A stretch of DNA of 64,000 nucleotides from Zingiber officinale (lineage: Eukaryota > Streptophyta > Magnoliopsida > Zingiberales > Zingiberaceae), in the NCBI RefSeq assembly GCF_018446385.1, contig NC_056002.1:12658894-12722893 (forward strand). The letters are read 5' to 3'. Below the pieces are notes generated by a model that saw only the letters and a program-made list of their open reading frames with translations, did not search any database and was not told the origin of the DNA. Numbering within the stretch: position 1 is the first letter of the stretch; the number at the start of each line of letters is the position of its first letter. Positions 45,772-57,030 of this stretch are shown here, piece by piece. The translations under genes were made by a program, and so were the position numbers.

Positions 45772-47628
45772 CTAGACGAAGACATCACAATTTCTCTGGA
45801 GGCATTTGATCACTTCCTCCTTTTGGTTGGCCTCCAGATCGGACGCAATAAAGGTCGTGGCCTCCGCTTGGGCTGGGTGAATCTGCACTTCCTCTTTTTC
45901 TTCATAAACTAAAGAGGGAGGCTTTTCAGTTATAGCATTCACCTCGATCCGTGGCGACTTCCGAGCGGAATTGGATTCTGCTCGGACCATTTCGATGTAG
46001 CATCGCCGAGCTGTCAGTTGATCTCCCCGTACTTCTCCCACTTTGTCTTCGACGGGGAACTTGATCTTCTGGTGGAAGGTAGAGACGACCGCTCGGAACT
46101 CACTGAGCGTCGGTCGTCCCAGAATGACGTTGTATGAGGAGGGAGAGTCTACCACCACGAAGTTCGCTGTCCGCGTCGTCCTGAGCGGCTCTTCTCCCAG
46201 TGAGATGGCCAGCCGGATTTGTCCGACCGGTAGGACTTCATTGCCCGTAAACCCGTAGAGGGGGGTTGTAATGGGCAGTAGCTCGGCGCGGTCAATTTGT
46301 AGTTGATCGAACGCCTTTTTGAATATTATGTTGACCGAGCTTCCTATGTCAATAAAAATGCGGTGAATAGTATAGTTGGCTATTACCGCTTTGATGAGCA
46401 GAGCGTCGTCGTGGGGCACTTCAACTCCTTCCAAGTCCCCAGGCCCAAAAATGATTTCGGGTCCACTCGCCCGCTCTCGGCTGCAGCCGACTGCATGGAT
46501 CTGGAGCTGCCGGACGCTCGCCTTTCTTGCTCGGTTGGAGTCTCCTCCGGTCGGCCCACCAGCTATGATGTTGATCTCGCCTCGGGAAGTATTGCTTCTG
46601 TTTTCTTCTTCCCGAGCGGAAGGTCGGGGACGTTCCCTAGACATCCGGAGATTCTCCCTCCTCGGAGAGCGATGCCTCTCAGGAGTCTGTTGTTGCCGTC
46701 TGTCGGCTACCGTCCGATCGGCTTCACGAGGCCTCTGCCGCCTGTCGGCTGATGGCGACCGACGACCACCGCCTCTGGGAAGGGGGTGGGCGATTAAAGG
46801 AAGACTGCGGCAATCCCTGGTGTTATGTGTGTCCGTCCGGTGGAAGGAGCAGAACATCGGGGTCCACCTCTTCTTTGTCCTGGGCCGCTCGGCCGCTACT
46901 TCTTGGACATGAGGTCTTGGATAAGCACGAATCGCTTCGGCCCTCGGTCCTCTGGGTTGCTGATAAGTAGCATGAGGCTTCCGTTCGGTAGGGGGAGCCC
47001 GCTCGGCTAGAGTTTCTTTTTTCCGGGCCGCTTGCGCTTCCTCCACGTTGATGTATTCGTTGGCTCGGTGTAGCATTTGGTCGTAGTCTCGAGGCAGCTT
47101 CCGAATGAGCGATCGAAAGAAATCCCCATCCACAAGGCCTTGTGTGAAGGCATTCATCATGGTCTCCGAGGTGGCCGTTGGAATGTCCATGGACACTCTG
47201 TTGAATCGCTGGATGTAAGCTCGGAGCGATTCGTGGGCTTCCTGTTTGATGGCAAACTGACTAACACTGGTTTTTTGATAGCGCCGACTGCTTGTGAAGT
47301 GATGGAGGAAGGCCGTTCGGAAGTCCTTGAAGCTTGTGATGGATCCGTCCGGCAGCCTCCGAAACCACCGTTGAGCCGATCCAGAGAGGGTGGTGAGGAA
47401 AACCCGACACTTCACCCCATCTGTGTATTGATGCAGGGTTGCCGTGTTATCAAACTTGCCCAAATGATCATCCGGATCGGTGGTTCCATTGTATTCGCCG
47501 ATAGTCGGAGGCACGTAGTACTTGGGCAGAGGGTCTCGTAGAATAGCCTCTGAAAATTGGCGATTGATCCGCTCGGGCGATGAGTCCGCTCGGGGGGCTT
47601 TTCCTTTTCTGTCGCCTCGTCTAGGCAT
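45772..47628 (-). pseudogene. gypsy Gag-protease with premature stop and altered active site
   Basis: 618 residues from ATG 47628. The Gag core is at about 40-190 (YYVPPTIGEYNGTTDPDDHL), followed by a zinc knuckle-like CSFHRTDTHNTRDC (residues 260-273). A basic, arginine-rich linker precedes the protease. The aspartic protease motif reads D427-I-G-S-S where the family has DTGSS; ACA to ATA is a single transition. VILGRP is at 501-506. A TAG at 45772-45774 replaces the usual Trp codon in the DVFVW box at the start of RT. Gag and protease would be fused with RT in the intact polyprotein. The Thr-to-Ile change alone would be expected to cripple protease activity. Confidence 0.9.
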
Positions 47629-47904
47629 TTCATCCGAAGAAGATCCCCGATCTCTATTAGTTGTTGCGGCTTCGGGGGTGCGGAATAGGGCCCGATGAAA
47701 TGCAACGGTGGCATGTGGTGCTTCCGCTCGGCCACCAAACGCTGACGTTGCTTGCTGCTCCGGCCGCTCGGCTGTTGCTTTCTGTTTTTACTCCACAAGC
47801 TTGGCGGTCCTCAACTCGATCAGAGCGTCGAGTTCCTCCGTGGGAAGCGTCACCGTGTGTTGTCGTCCAGCCTCGTCCATTGTTTCCGTTCGGATGCAGG
47901 AGCG

Positions 47905-47922
47905 TTCCCACAGACGACGCCA
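47905..47922 (-). promoter_or_regulatory. primer-binding site of the gypsy element
   Basis: On - TGGCGTCGTCTGTGGGAA, three bases after the 5' LTR. This sequence type (TGGCGCCGTCTGTGGGAA) is shared by plant Tat-type elements; I do not assign the priming tRNA. Confidence 0.82.
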
Positions 47923-47925
47923 ATT

Positions 47926-48768
47926 TGATCCTGTCCGAATGCTGAACCAACGGACGCTGGGCACGTGGCGCTCTCCGGTTGCTGACGTGGGTCTTCAACT
48001 GGTTGCACGAACCTCCGGCGAACCTACACAGAAGTCGGGCCGGGAAGGGGTTCCCGGCGGCGACCCTCCGACGCTCAAGTCAGGCAAGCAAGTAGTAAAA
48101 AAAGTGGCTCCAAAGGTGTCCTACGCGTACCTCCGACGAAGTATAAGGCTCTTTATATAGAGCGGTGAAAGAGCTCCTGCACGTCCACCAAGGCGCATAC
48201 GTGTCCGTAGCCCATACCTCGGTATGTGTCTGTCAGAAAGCTTACCTGACGCCATACTGCTACAGTCCAAGCACGTCTTCGATGGGACAACAGAGCACCT
48301 CGTTGTCAGACTTGGAGTATGGCCTAGCCATAGGACTTGACAGCTGTCATAAGATGTTCTTGTCCTTCTCTACCGACCACAGGCCGGGGCGTCCGGCAGG
48401 CCGGCTGGTCGGGGAGTCTGTCCGGCCAGCCCTCATCTTACGCGCCGGCCGGACGGCACTCACATCACGTCCGGCCTGCCATTGGTATCGATATGCTGGG
48501 GATATTTTCGGTAGGGTGCTATGTAGGGACTATTTAGCAGTATGTCACATTGCCTTCGGACGATCATGACGTCCGCTCGGCCCTTCGTTACTGTTCAATC
48601 GAGCGTCGGAACCCCGACTTCTGTCGGGGCGACTTTTGCCATCGGCTATTCACCGGTCGGCCGGCCGGGAGGTCGGCCCATCCTTCTCCGGTCGACCACC
48701 TGGCCTTTTGACTCCCGCGTGGCATTGACCCCTCAGAATGGGGGTCCCCTGTTCTAACCGCCGGATCA
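47926..48768 (-). repeat. 5' LTR of the gypsy element
   Basis: Pair of 37894-38736 with about 14 substitutions and no length difference. A CTATATAAAG box on - lies at about 48151-48160. Confidence 0.95.
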
Positions 48769-49312
48769 ATATATTCTATAGTTCCTCCTCTTTTCTTTAG
48801 TGTGTGGCCGACCCTATTCCTTCCTTTTCTCTTCTTCTTTAGTGGCTGGATTATACTTCCCTTGGAGCACTTGTTGGTGGTTGGTTCTAGCTAGGAGAAG
48901 AAGGAGAGAAAGGAGGTTTTGCTCTTGCATCCCTTGGAGCTTGGTGGTGGTGGCCGGACCTCTACTTCTTTTGGAGAATTGGTGGTGGCCGAATCTAGCT
49001 TGGAGAAGAAGGAGCTTGGTGGTTCTCGTCTCGGAATATCGTTGCCCACACAACGTCCGAGATTAGAAGAGGAATACGGTAGAAGATCAAGAGGTTATTT
49101 GCATACAAAGAAAGGTATAACTAGTAATTGTTTTCCGCATCATACTAGTTTTTCTTTGTATGAATTCCAAACACAAGAGGCGTATAATTTTAGAGTTTCG
49201 AATTTGTGATTCGATTTTGTGTTTTTTTTTTGTTTTTCGAATTTGCGATTTGATTGTTCCTTTTGGTTAAACCTAGAGTTATATAAGGAAATTAAATATT
49301 AAATTTCTTTAA

Positions 49313-49390
49313 AAGGCTTTGTCTAGAAAGTGGTGGTTGCTCCCATATCCAAGAAGGCCTAGTGCCTTGCCATGTTTAACCTGGAAGCCA
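49313..49390 (+). repeat. module shared with the gag-only element spacer
   Basis: Contains TCTAGAAAGTGGTGGTTGC and AAGAAGGCCTAGTGCC, which recur at 1007-1076 and 53735-53815. It lies about 250 bases before the end of the repeat. Confidence 0.7.
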
Positions 49391-50692
49391 ATTTTGGAAA
49401 TTAATATTTAATTGAATTTATAACATAGGTGGATTTTGGATCAATAATGTTAAACATTGTTTGCGATCCTAATATAAACCATTAAGAACAGATAAGTTAA
49501 ATTTGGAATCAATAATGTTAAGTTCCGTTTGCGATTTCTAATTTAATTTCTAAAGAACACAATAGGTTGTTTAGGAAAGGTTCGACACTTGTACAAAATT
49601 TTTTACAGTGAAACCGGTACGATCTTCCTAGGACCAACCAACAATGAGTGTTAGCAAAAAAGCATGAGAATCATTGGAGTAAGACATTTTTCAGCACTAT
49701 CCCCAAATGCGATATATTGTTAAATAATATGTGTGAGTGCTTCAATAGTTTGATTTTGGATGAAGAGAGAAATCAATAATAGAAATGTTTGAAGCAATCA
49801 GAAATTTGTTGATGCGGCAATTTCAGTTAAATCGTGAGAAGGTTGAAAAATGAAATACAAGAAACTGTCCAAGGATAAGAGTATCCACCTCCACTTCCTC
49901 TAGTTTATAATAAGAATAACGCTGGAACTGGCCAAATTGAGAAGAAGAGAACCTGACAAACCTTTAGCAAAATGTCATACCAAATTGAAAGCTCCACATA
50001 GACAAAACAAATGCAAGAGATGTGACCATTTAGGTCATAATCAAAGGACTTGTACAGATGACAGAAACACACAATAAGAGGCAAATTCACAGCAAAGCCA
50101 ACCAACAAACATCGATTCGGTACTCAATACAAGGGAGAAATTACAAGTTAGTTAAAAACATTCTATGAAAATAGTTTCTTAAAGTTTTGTTAACAATTGT
50201 AAAATTGAATACAGGTGAAGAGACCAAATAGAATTGAGATACAGATTAGAGGGAGCTCGAACACCTTATCTAATGTGAATGTAAGTTTACTTAATTTCAT
50301 TTTATGCTTTTGCTTCCATGTATTAAACTATTAAACATATTGTTGAAATGAATTTAGGTGGATCAATCTACCATCATTCAAACATCATTGTTTGTCAAAG
50401 GTGGTAGAAATTACACCACAATCTCCAGACTTCAATCGATATCAAGTGATTCAAGAAGACAAGTTCAATCAATGTCTCAACCAATGTCAAAGCCTAGGTC
50501 TGGCCCAAATATCTCGAAGAAGAGAATAACTTCATCACAATCTTCTGTCATCAAAAATGATCATTGCTTCTTGTATGAATTTTGGATTTTTACGTTTGGT
50601 ATTGGTGGTTGTTGTGTATTGGTATTGGTGGATATTTTGGTGCTTATGGTTGTTATGTTTTGGTTAGGTATGATATTTTAGTGTTGGAGTTT

Positions 50693-51181
50693 ATATTTTG
50701 GAATGATGGATATATGTTTTGGTGAGTACTTTGCATGGGGAACTTGCTCATTATTAACTTTCTTCCAACCTCTTTTGTATAAAGATAAAATGGATCTTTT
50801 AACACATGTAGACTGCTCCTTGATTCAAGCAATAAAATGCTAGCACATTAGCTTTATATAAATCCATTTTATTTAAATTCATCAAGAAGCATAATCTCTC
50901 TCACTTTGCGCGTGCTATGGCAGAGAGAACCTATCGGATAGCCTTCTGGTTCATTTGTTTAAAATTTAAAAAAAAAATCCATTTCTATGGTAATTAAAAG
51001 TTAAAAAAAAAACCATATCATTTGCATATTTCCTAAGATAAAAGGGATCATTAAATATGAAAACCATAACTAATAGATCATTTAGTTTGGTAATGAGTGA
51101 TACAACATAAAGGGTTAATATCTGAGAACAATATTAACTAATAACACAATTGAGTAGTAACAATAACAAGTTCCATCATCA
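50693..51181. other. MULE interior between the two convergent genes
   Basis: AT-rich non-coding sequence where the transposase and the - strand gene converge. No other feature seen. Confidence 0.55.
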
Positions 51182-54100
51182 TCACAAGTGCAAGGATTCA
51201 AATATTGTATCCATCTTTTCATATATCTTCGCAACTCTTACTGCATGATCGCGATTCTCACGTTTTAACTCCAGTTGAGCATCTCGTAGCTTAGCAACTT
51301 TTTCAGATTCGTTAGGTGTTGTACTTGAACTTGAACTAGATTTTGAAGTTGAAGTCAAAGAATTGTTTGTTAGAGTGTATACTAAAAGCCTAGCTTTTGG
51401 TATAAACATTTATCTAGAAATAAAAATCACATTGGTCAAATGTCTACATTTATGATAAATGTAGTTGTTCAATTAATTTATATTGTAGATAACATGGTGT
51501 GTGGTGTCACACAAAGAGGATCATGTTATCAGTACCTTATAAATTATAAACAGTAGCTCACGACCATAATGGAAAGGAACAAACCATTGGAAGGTCGTAG
51601 TGTAATTAGGTGTTAGTTTATCTTAACTATATAATTACACTAGTACACTTAGAGTGTATTGAGTAGGACCATTTGAGGTCGTTCCTTTTATACTGACTTT
51701 ATAAAGGAACAAAGACCTCAGTTATTATGGAAGTGTGTGCTCTTAATCCTAATATAATAACAAGCATATATATTTGATATTTATTTCTTTAATTTATCAA
51801 TGGGTGAGATTTAGTTCGATGAATCAATAAGCCCGATAAGTTGGGAAATGATATCACTTATAGTGTGTGTTGTTGATTATAGAAGGAAACTGTGTCCTAG
51901 TAATCTAGGTTGAGAATGTCCACAAGAGGAGCTCATAAGGATTGTCATGTTAAACCCTGCAGGTGGACTTAGTCCGACATGACGATGAAGTTGAGTGGTA
52001 CTACTCTTGGAGCTAGATATTAATTAAGTGAGTTGTCAGTAACTTACTAAATTAATGGACATTTGTTATCTTAAACACAGGGAGACTAACACACTCATAA
52101 TAAGAAGGAGCCCAAAATGTAATTTGGGATTGGTGCGGTAGTTCAATAATAGTTCTTTAGTGGAATGAATTATTATTGATAAAATTAAGTTGTGTGTTCG
52201 GGGCGAACACGGGATGCTTAATTTTATCGGGAGACCAAAACCAATTCCTCCTCTCGGTCCCTATCGTAGCCTCTAGTATATAGAGATTTATACCCACCAC
52301 ATACCCACCTTCTTACCCATCCAATGGGGCCGGCCAAGCTAGCTTGGAACCCAAGCTAGGGCCGGCCAAGACCAAGTGGATGAGTCATGTAGGTGGCCGG
52401 CCAAAGCTTGGGTCCCAAGCTTAGGTGGTCGGCCACTAGAATATTAAAAAGGATTTTTATTAAAATTATTTCTTATGCGGATATCATGATTTTAAAAGAG
52501 TTTAAAAAATTAAAAATTTCCTTTTATAGCTTTCTACAAAAGATTAAGAGAAGAGATTAATCTCTTTCCTTATTTGTAGTTTAAAAGGATGGTTTTAATT
52601 TTTGGTAAAAACTTTCCTTATTTGTAAATCATCTACATGTTTAAAAGAGAGTTTAAAATTTGAAATCTTTCCTTATTTGTTGATTAAAGGAGGATTTTAA
52701 ATTTTAAGAAAACTTTCCTTTTTAATCATGTTCATGATTTAAAAGAGAGTTTAAAATTAAATATTCTCTTTTATAAGTTTCTACAAAAGATTAAGAAAAG
52801 ATTTGATATCTTTCCTTATTTGTAGATTAAAAGAGATTTTAATTTATAGAGATAACTTTCTTTTTATCCACATGTTTAAAAGAAAGATTTTAATTTATTA
52901 AATTTCCTTTTTATAAACCAATCATGAAGGGATAAAAATTATTGAGAAATTTTTATAAATTTCCGGAAGCAAATAAGGAAGTTTTAATTGGTGTTTAAAA
53001 TTTTATTTGCTTGGAAATTATATGGTGTGGCCGGCCATTGCAAAATTGAAAAGAAAAAATTATTTTTAATTAAATAAATTTTCCTTTTCAATGGCAAAAT
53101 AATTAAGGAAGTTTTTATTAAATTTTCCTTATTTGCCAAGATCAAGGATTATAAAAGAAGGGGTAGAGGTGCCTTCATGGGTGACAACCTCTATTATTTC
53201 TCTCCCTCTTTTCCTTGGTGTTGTGGCCGGCCAACCTCTCTTCCTCTCTTCCTCTTGGTGGTGGCCGAACCTTCTCTATTGGCTTGGAGCTCTTGTGGTG
53301 ACCGGATACTACTCGGAGAAGAAGAAGAAGAAGGAGAGAAAACTTGTATCCCTTGGAGCTTGGTTGGTGTTTTGTCCTTCGTCCTTGGTGAAGCTTCTTT
53401 GTGTTGGCCGAACCTAGCTAGGAGGAGAAGAAGGTGCTTGGTGGTTTCTCATCTCGGAAGAGCGTTGCCCACACAACGTCCGAGGTTAGAAGAGGAATAC
53501 GGTAGAAGATCAAGAGGTCTTTCTAGAAGGTATAACTAGTAATTTTTCTTTCCGCATCATGCTAGTTATTTATGGAAATAATACCAAATACAATAGGCTT
53601 ACGATTCTAGTGTTTCGAATATGTTTTTCGAAGTTGTGTTCTTTTGTTTTATTTTTCCTTGTGATTTGATTGTTCTTTTCGGTTAACCTAAAGTTATTTT
53701 AGGAAATTAAATATTAGATTTCTATAAAAGGTTTTGTCTAGTCGGTGGTGGTTGCTCCCAATCCAAGAAGGCCATGTGCCTCACCACGTCAGTACTGGGA
53801 ACCAATTATGGAAATTAATATTTAATAAAATTAATAACTTAAGGTGATTTGGGTCGAACGTGTTAAGTTCCGCAGGAGATCCAAGTCAAAACCTAAAAGA
53901 ACAAATAGATTAAGTTTTGGATCAAACGTGTTAAGTTCCGCAGGCGATCCAAAATTTAATTTAAAAGAACACATGGTAGCTAGGAAAAGGTTCAGACCTT
54001 TGTACAAAATTTTTATACAGTGGAACCTCTAGGCTTTCCGAGTAGCAACCAACATTGTTGTCACCGAAAGCAAATGAAGCAGCTGTGGGTTGTTTCAACT

Positions 54101-54349
54101 GTGTCTTTAAAAATGCACCATAAGCTTTCACCGCCTCTTCTATGCTCCAATATGATTTGTGTAAAGCCCTATTAAATTTATTCACTTCATTATGTGTTTC
54201 TACCCAACTGTCATAAATATCAGATTTACGTCCAACAGATACAACATATATTTTTCCCTACATCAGAAATATATTTAAAAGAACATTATTTCCAATGAGA
54301 AAAAGTATAAATTGTATTAAAAGATTAAAATTTTCAAAAGGCTCACCAT
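51182..54349 (-). CDS. small MULE gene with RNase H1 N-terminal/viroplasmin-like domain, split by an LTR repeat
   Basis: Exon 1 is only the ATG (54349-54347; donor GTGAGC follows), the acceptor is at 54258, and exon 2 runs 54257-54055. Copy 2 of the LTR repeat then intervenes (51368-54054), and the reading frame continues 51362-51182 to TGA. With the target duplicate counted once, the frame is 128 residues, uninterrupted. Residues 4-47 (IYVVSVGRKSDIYDSW, then VNKFNRALHKS and IEEAVKAY) match the RNase H1 N-terminal / caulimovirus viroplasmin fold (PF01693), which in RNase H1 binds RNA/DNA hybrids. The tail is Ser-rich (SSSSSSTTPNESE) and then coiled-coil-like (LRDAQLELKRENRDHAV). Position and direction are those of a mudrB-like second gene. 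Without the insertion it would be intact; at present it is disrupted. The domain match is by motif memory. Confidence 0.7.
51363..54059 (+). mobile_element. 2.7-kb LTR-type repeat, copy 2, TSD TTGTT
   Basis: The repeat is 51368-54054 (2,687 bases) between TTGTT at 51363-51367 and 54055-54059. It is the same family as 36189-49643: it starts TGTTAGAGTGTATACTAAAAG and ends GCAACCAACA, with shared middle words such as TAAACCCTGCAGGT and GTTCGGGGCGAACACG. No second LTR, primer-binding site or coding region is present, so probably a solo LTR. Foldbacks such as AAGCTAGCTTGG..CCAAGCTAGGGCCGGCC (about 52337-52370) are conspicuous. Open frames at 53133-53539 are short and have no recognisable domains. 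Confidence 0.88.
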
Positions 54350-54782
54350 TTTAACACGAGTCACCTTAACAAGTTCAACTATGTTTGCATAATATAGTCA
54401 ATACATAGTTAAAATTTTTCAATGTAAACACAAAAGCTACAACAAAATAATAGCCAAAATTACTTGACAGTGCTTAGTGAGGGAGTATATCTGTATATGG
54501 CATCGTGATCAAACTTCCAACTGTACAAACTTGTAAAGCTTCCCTTTTGCACTTCGAAAACAAAATAACATAATAAACTAGCATATTTTTTCTTTTGCAA
54601 AGTAGGGCATAGAAATTGAATCGACGTAGCCTCGTGGGAAGATTGGAAAGAGAAAATCTTTTTGAGAAAAGGAGAGAAAGTGAAACTCAATGAGATTAAA
54701 TTCTACCAAGTGCTTATAGCAATCAATCATTGATGAAACTCGGTGGCAGATGAATGATAAGCTTGACGAAACTCGGTGACAA

Positions 54783-55130
54783 ATGAATGATAAGCTAAAA
54801 TTAAAATAACAAAGAGAAAATGGTGGAAGGAGAGGGGAGACTTGTTGAAGGGTGAAGTGGAATCAGAGAGGAGAAAGAGTGGCAACAGCAACAAGAATAT
54901 GTTATCTCTCCCGAAATCGCTGAATAAGGTGATCACTGAACAAGGCGTTAGTATCTCCTTCTAGGTCATATCCAGAATGGGGAAATAACGCAACAATAAA
55001 AGCAACACATAGGTCACTTCCATCGGTTAAACAAGTCTTTCAGTCTATTTTAACGGGGATTTGGACGGAAGGATCAATTTGAGGAAACGTTCGGAAATTG
55101 GAGGATTAAATTTGATCAATTAAAAAATTA
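54783..55130 (-). repeat. right terminal inverted repeat of the MULE
   Basis: Reverse complement of 33345-33698. Beyond the MITE (55131-55555) the TIR appears to resume at about 55559-55575 (on -: TTGATTTCATCTC, compared with CTGATTTCGTCCC on the left), so the MITE interrupts it. Just inside the TIR, about 54737-54795, a 33-base unit (ATGAATGATAAGC) is repeated twice. Confidence 0.82.
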
Positions 55131-55558
55131 GAGCATCCACATCAATTACCTTAAACTAAACTTTTACCTTAAATTTTACATTTTGCATTAAAAAAACATC
55201 CTTAGGTACCTTACTCATTCCCTAAATATACATTTTATGAATAGTAGTTCTTTAAATTTAGAGAATGGATTCCATTCCCTAAATATTAAAATATTATTTC
55301 TCTCTCCTCCCTCTAATAATAAAAAATTTCTCTCTCCTTCCTCTATTAATAAAAAATTTTCTCTCCTCTATCTCTTTCCTCATCTAATAATAAAAAATAC
55401 GAAGAAAAGAGAAAAAATAATAAAAAAATAAACATATGGTAAATTATACGGAAGTTGATGTATTATGTAAGTGGAAAATAGATATCTAAATTTAATAAAA
55501 TAATTTTTTTATTTTAAATTTTAGATTTTAGATGAAGATATTGATGTGACTGATCTTA
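55128..55558. mobile_element. Tourist-like MITE, TSD TTA
   Basis: 425 bases (55131-55555) between TTA at 55128-55130 and 55556-55558. The ends GAGCATCCACATCAAT and (reverse complement) GATCAGTCACATCAAT match at 13 of 16 positions. There is no coding capacity; the interior is AT-rich with TCTCTC blocks. TTA target and GAGCAnC-type ends place it with PIF/Harbinger elements and resemble the left end of the Harbinger copy at 14076. Confidence 0.82.
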
Positions 55559-55871
55559 GAGATGAAATCAACATCACATCAAATAACGAGAGACTAAAAT
55601 GAAAATTACTCCATATTTTTTCAATTCGATCCGAATCCAATCTACCTAAGATACCGCTGCACTCAGTAATACTATTAATGCCTTCTTTATTTGAGAACAG
55701 AACCTTCTCTTCTTTTCTCTTTCTGCTGCTCTCCCCCACAACACTACAAGCTCTTCCCGTCTTCGCCGTCCTCTCGTCTTCGCCATGGATGAAGAATACG
55801 ACGTCATCGTCCTCGGCACCGGGCTCAAGGAGTGCATACTTAATAGCTTCTCTCCGTCGATGGCTTTAAGG

Positions 55872-57030
55872 CCTACTCTCGCCCCTACCCCTCTTTGCCT
55901 GATTTCTTAGGGGTTCAATCGCATTTTACTTTCTTATGTTTTTATTTTTGTTTTGATCTTGTTATTTCTTATCAAGTGTTTAGGAAGCAGTTCCAGTGAT
56001 TAAAACTCGAGCTTGGATTCTCGTAGTCTTGATTGATCTGCGTTTCTGATTGAAGAAGATGGTTTTCCCACTTTTGTTTGCATGTAATGCTTGATTTTTT
56101 AGTTCGACATGAGTCGAAAAATTGGGTTTTGATTGGCTATGCTGAGCGTGTGTTCCAGTGATCGTGACTTCATTTAGCTCAAGTGAAAATTTGGGCCGTA
56201 TTAGTAGATTTATTACATAAGCTGGTGATTCTTTGCTTGTTTTATGTAGATGAGTGTGCTGAGAAGCTCTTTTTTCTTTACCTGGTCACACATCTGGTGG
56301 ATTTTTCTTTCTCTGATGTTTCGGTTTACTTTTTTCTGATTGTGGCCAATCGTATTGTGGCCAATCGTATGATCAGTACGGGCTTTGCCTTGCTAGGAGA
56401 TTTTGAATTGAGTAAGACATGAGGTGAAGTTGTGATAATTTGCGTCATTGGCATGTTTGTTTCCTCAATTTGTATGATTCTGTAAATTGATATGGCAGTA
56501 TGTGACTCGAAAGTCTTACCCTGCTTGGTGTCAAGTATTCAAGTTTGACATAAATGACATAAGCCAAATAATCTTATAATATCCCAAATGGTCATGTACT
56601 TTTCATCTTCAATAGAATTATTTGGATGTTTTTTTTTTGTATAACTGCATGTTGAGAATGTTGAATGGACATAAGCATGCTTTCTTTCAAAAAGCTATCA
56701 TTGATGCATTTCATAATAGAATGAAACGTCCTCCTGCTTGAATAATTAGATAACATGAATTATCTTTACATATTTTTGGCAAACTTTTCTGTTCCACATT
56801 GAATTCATGTCATGAATGAAGTGTTGTATTTTGCTAATGATTTTCATTGTTCCTTTTAATGTTGATTCTTTAGCTTTTTACTTGGGAAAGTTTGTCTTTT
56901 TTTTTTTATGATTGACTGAAGGGGAGTCTTCACACAACAGTAAAGTTGATGTCGTGTGACCTTATGATCATGGGTTTATGTTGCGAAAACAATCTCTTGC
57001 AATTAATGTAGGATAAGACTACGTACAATT
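55872..57030. other. GDI pseudogene intron-like interval
   Basis: Non-coding T-rich sequence after the damaged first exon. GGCCAATCGTAT is duplicated in tandem at 56343-56370. No gene seen. Confidence 0.5.

Larger units (their letters stand above)
37889..48773 (-). mobile_element. Ty3-gypsy (Tat-type) retrotransposon, TSD ATATA
   Basis: The element is 37894-48768 (10,875 bases) between ATATA at 37889-37893 and 48769-48773. It lies on - with two 843-base LTRs, a primer-binding site, gag-protease, pol with an additional RNase H, a 65-base tandem array, an antisense ORF on + near the 3' LTR, and a polypurine tract. The combination of the second RNase H and the antisense extra ORF fits the Tat lineage (Ogre, Retand, TatII/III). 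The two LTRs differ by about 14 substitutions by eye (about 1.7%), implying a recent insertion. The gag-protease stop and RT frameshift disable this copy. Confidence 0.92.
36184..49648 (+). mobile_element. 2.6-kb LTR-type repeat, copy 1, TSD ATGAG, split by a gypsy element
   Basis: The repeat is 36189-49643, between ATGAG at 36184-36188 and 49644-49648. It starts TGTTAGAGTGTATACTAAAAG and ends CCAACCAACA. It is interrupted from 37894 to 48768 by the gypsy element, so its own length is about 2.58 kb. A TATATAAAG box (about 37094) and end sequences favour + orientation. Copy 2 (51368-54054) is uninterrupted and has no tandem LTR pair, so these look like solo LTRs of a long-LTR family (Ty1-copia is likely, not proven). 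The 70-base module shared with the gag-only element's spacer sits at 49313-49390. Confidence 0.85.
34540..50692 (+). pseudogene. MuDR-type (MULE) transposase, interrupted and broken
   Basis: From about 34540 a PB1-like N-terminal region (YFDYVDRDILGMIELWGYA-like, with a frame change near 34615 and a TAA at about 34821) leads into a long frame 34864-35579. That frame has an acidic linker and a MuDR DNA-binding domain (LGLIFNSKKEAKFAIESYCI). The next frame (35577-35909) has the MULE catalytic domain RPIIGVDGCFLKSKTGGQLL, with the first catalytic Asp. It continues in pieces to 36183 (GNHCAWTFMSNKQKGL). The 36189-49643 repeat then splits it, and it resumes at 49649 with CECFNSLILDER. It ends with a zinc knuckle CKRCDHLGHNQRTC (about 50003-50044) and small exons at 50215-50280 and 50358-50692. 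Stops and frameshifts (for example at the insertion point) show loss of function. Confidence 0.85.
33345..55580. mobile_element. MULE (Mutator-like) with long TIRs and two convergent genes
   Basis: About 350-base terminal inverted repeats (separate entries) enclose a MuDR-type transposase region on + (34540-50690) and a small gene on - (54349-51182) converging on it, the layout known for MuDR. Once the nested insertions are discounted (13,455 + 2,687 bases, a 212-base SINE and a 425-base MITE) the element is about 5.4 kb, a normal MULE size. The 9-base target duplication could not be located, so outer limits are approximate to 20-30 bases. The transposase is broken; the - strand gene reads intact across its one insertion. 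Confidence 0.85.

Noticed and set aside
43027-47541. Several + strand frames opposite gypsy gag-pol
   Set aside because: Shadows of the - strand polyprotein. Only the region 39372-41554 has domain support on +.
36189-54054. The two 2.6-kb repeats as one LTR retrotransposon with its two LTRs
   Set aside because: Each copy has its own exact, different target duplication (ATGAG, TTGTT) and MULE sequence lies between them.
54055-54257. Viroplasmin-like domain as evidence for an integrated caulimovirus
   Set aside because: There is no movement, coat or reverse-transcriptase region of that type nearby, and the gene lies within MULE inverted repeats with a MULE transposase. RNase H1 N-terminal homology explains it.
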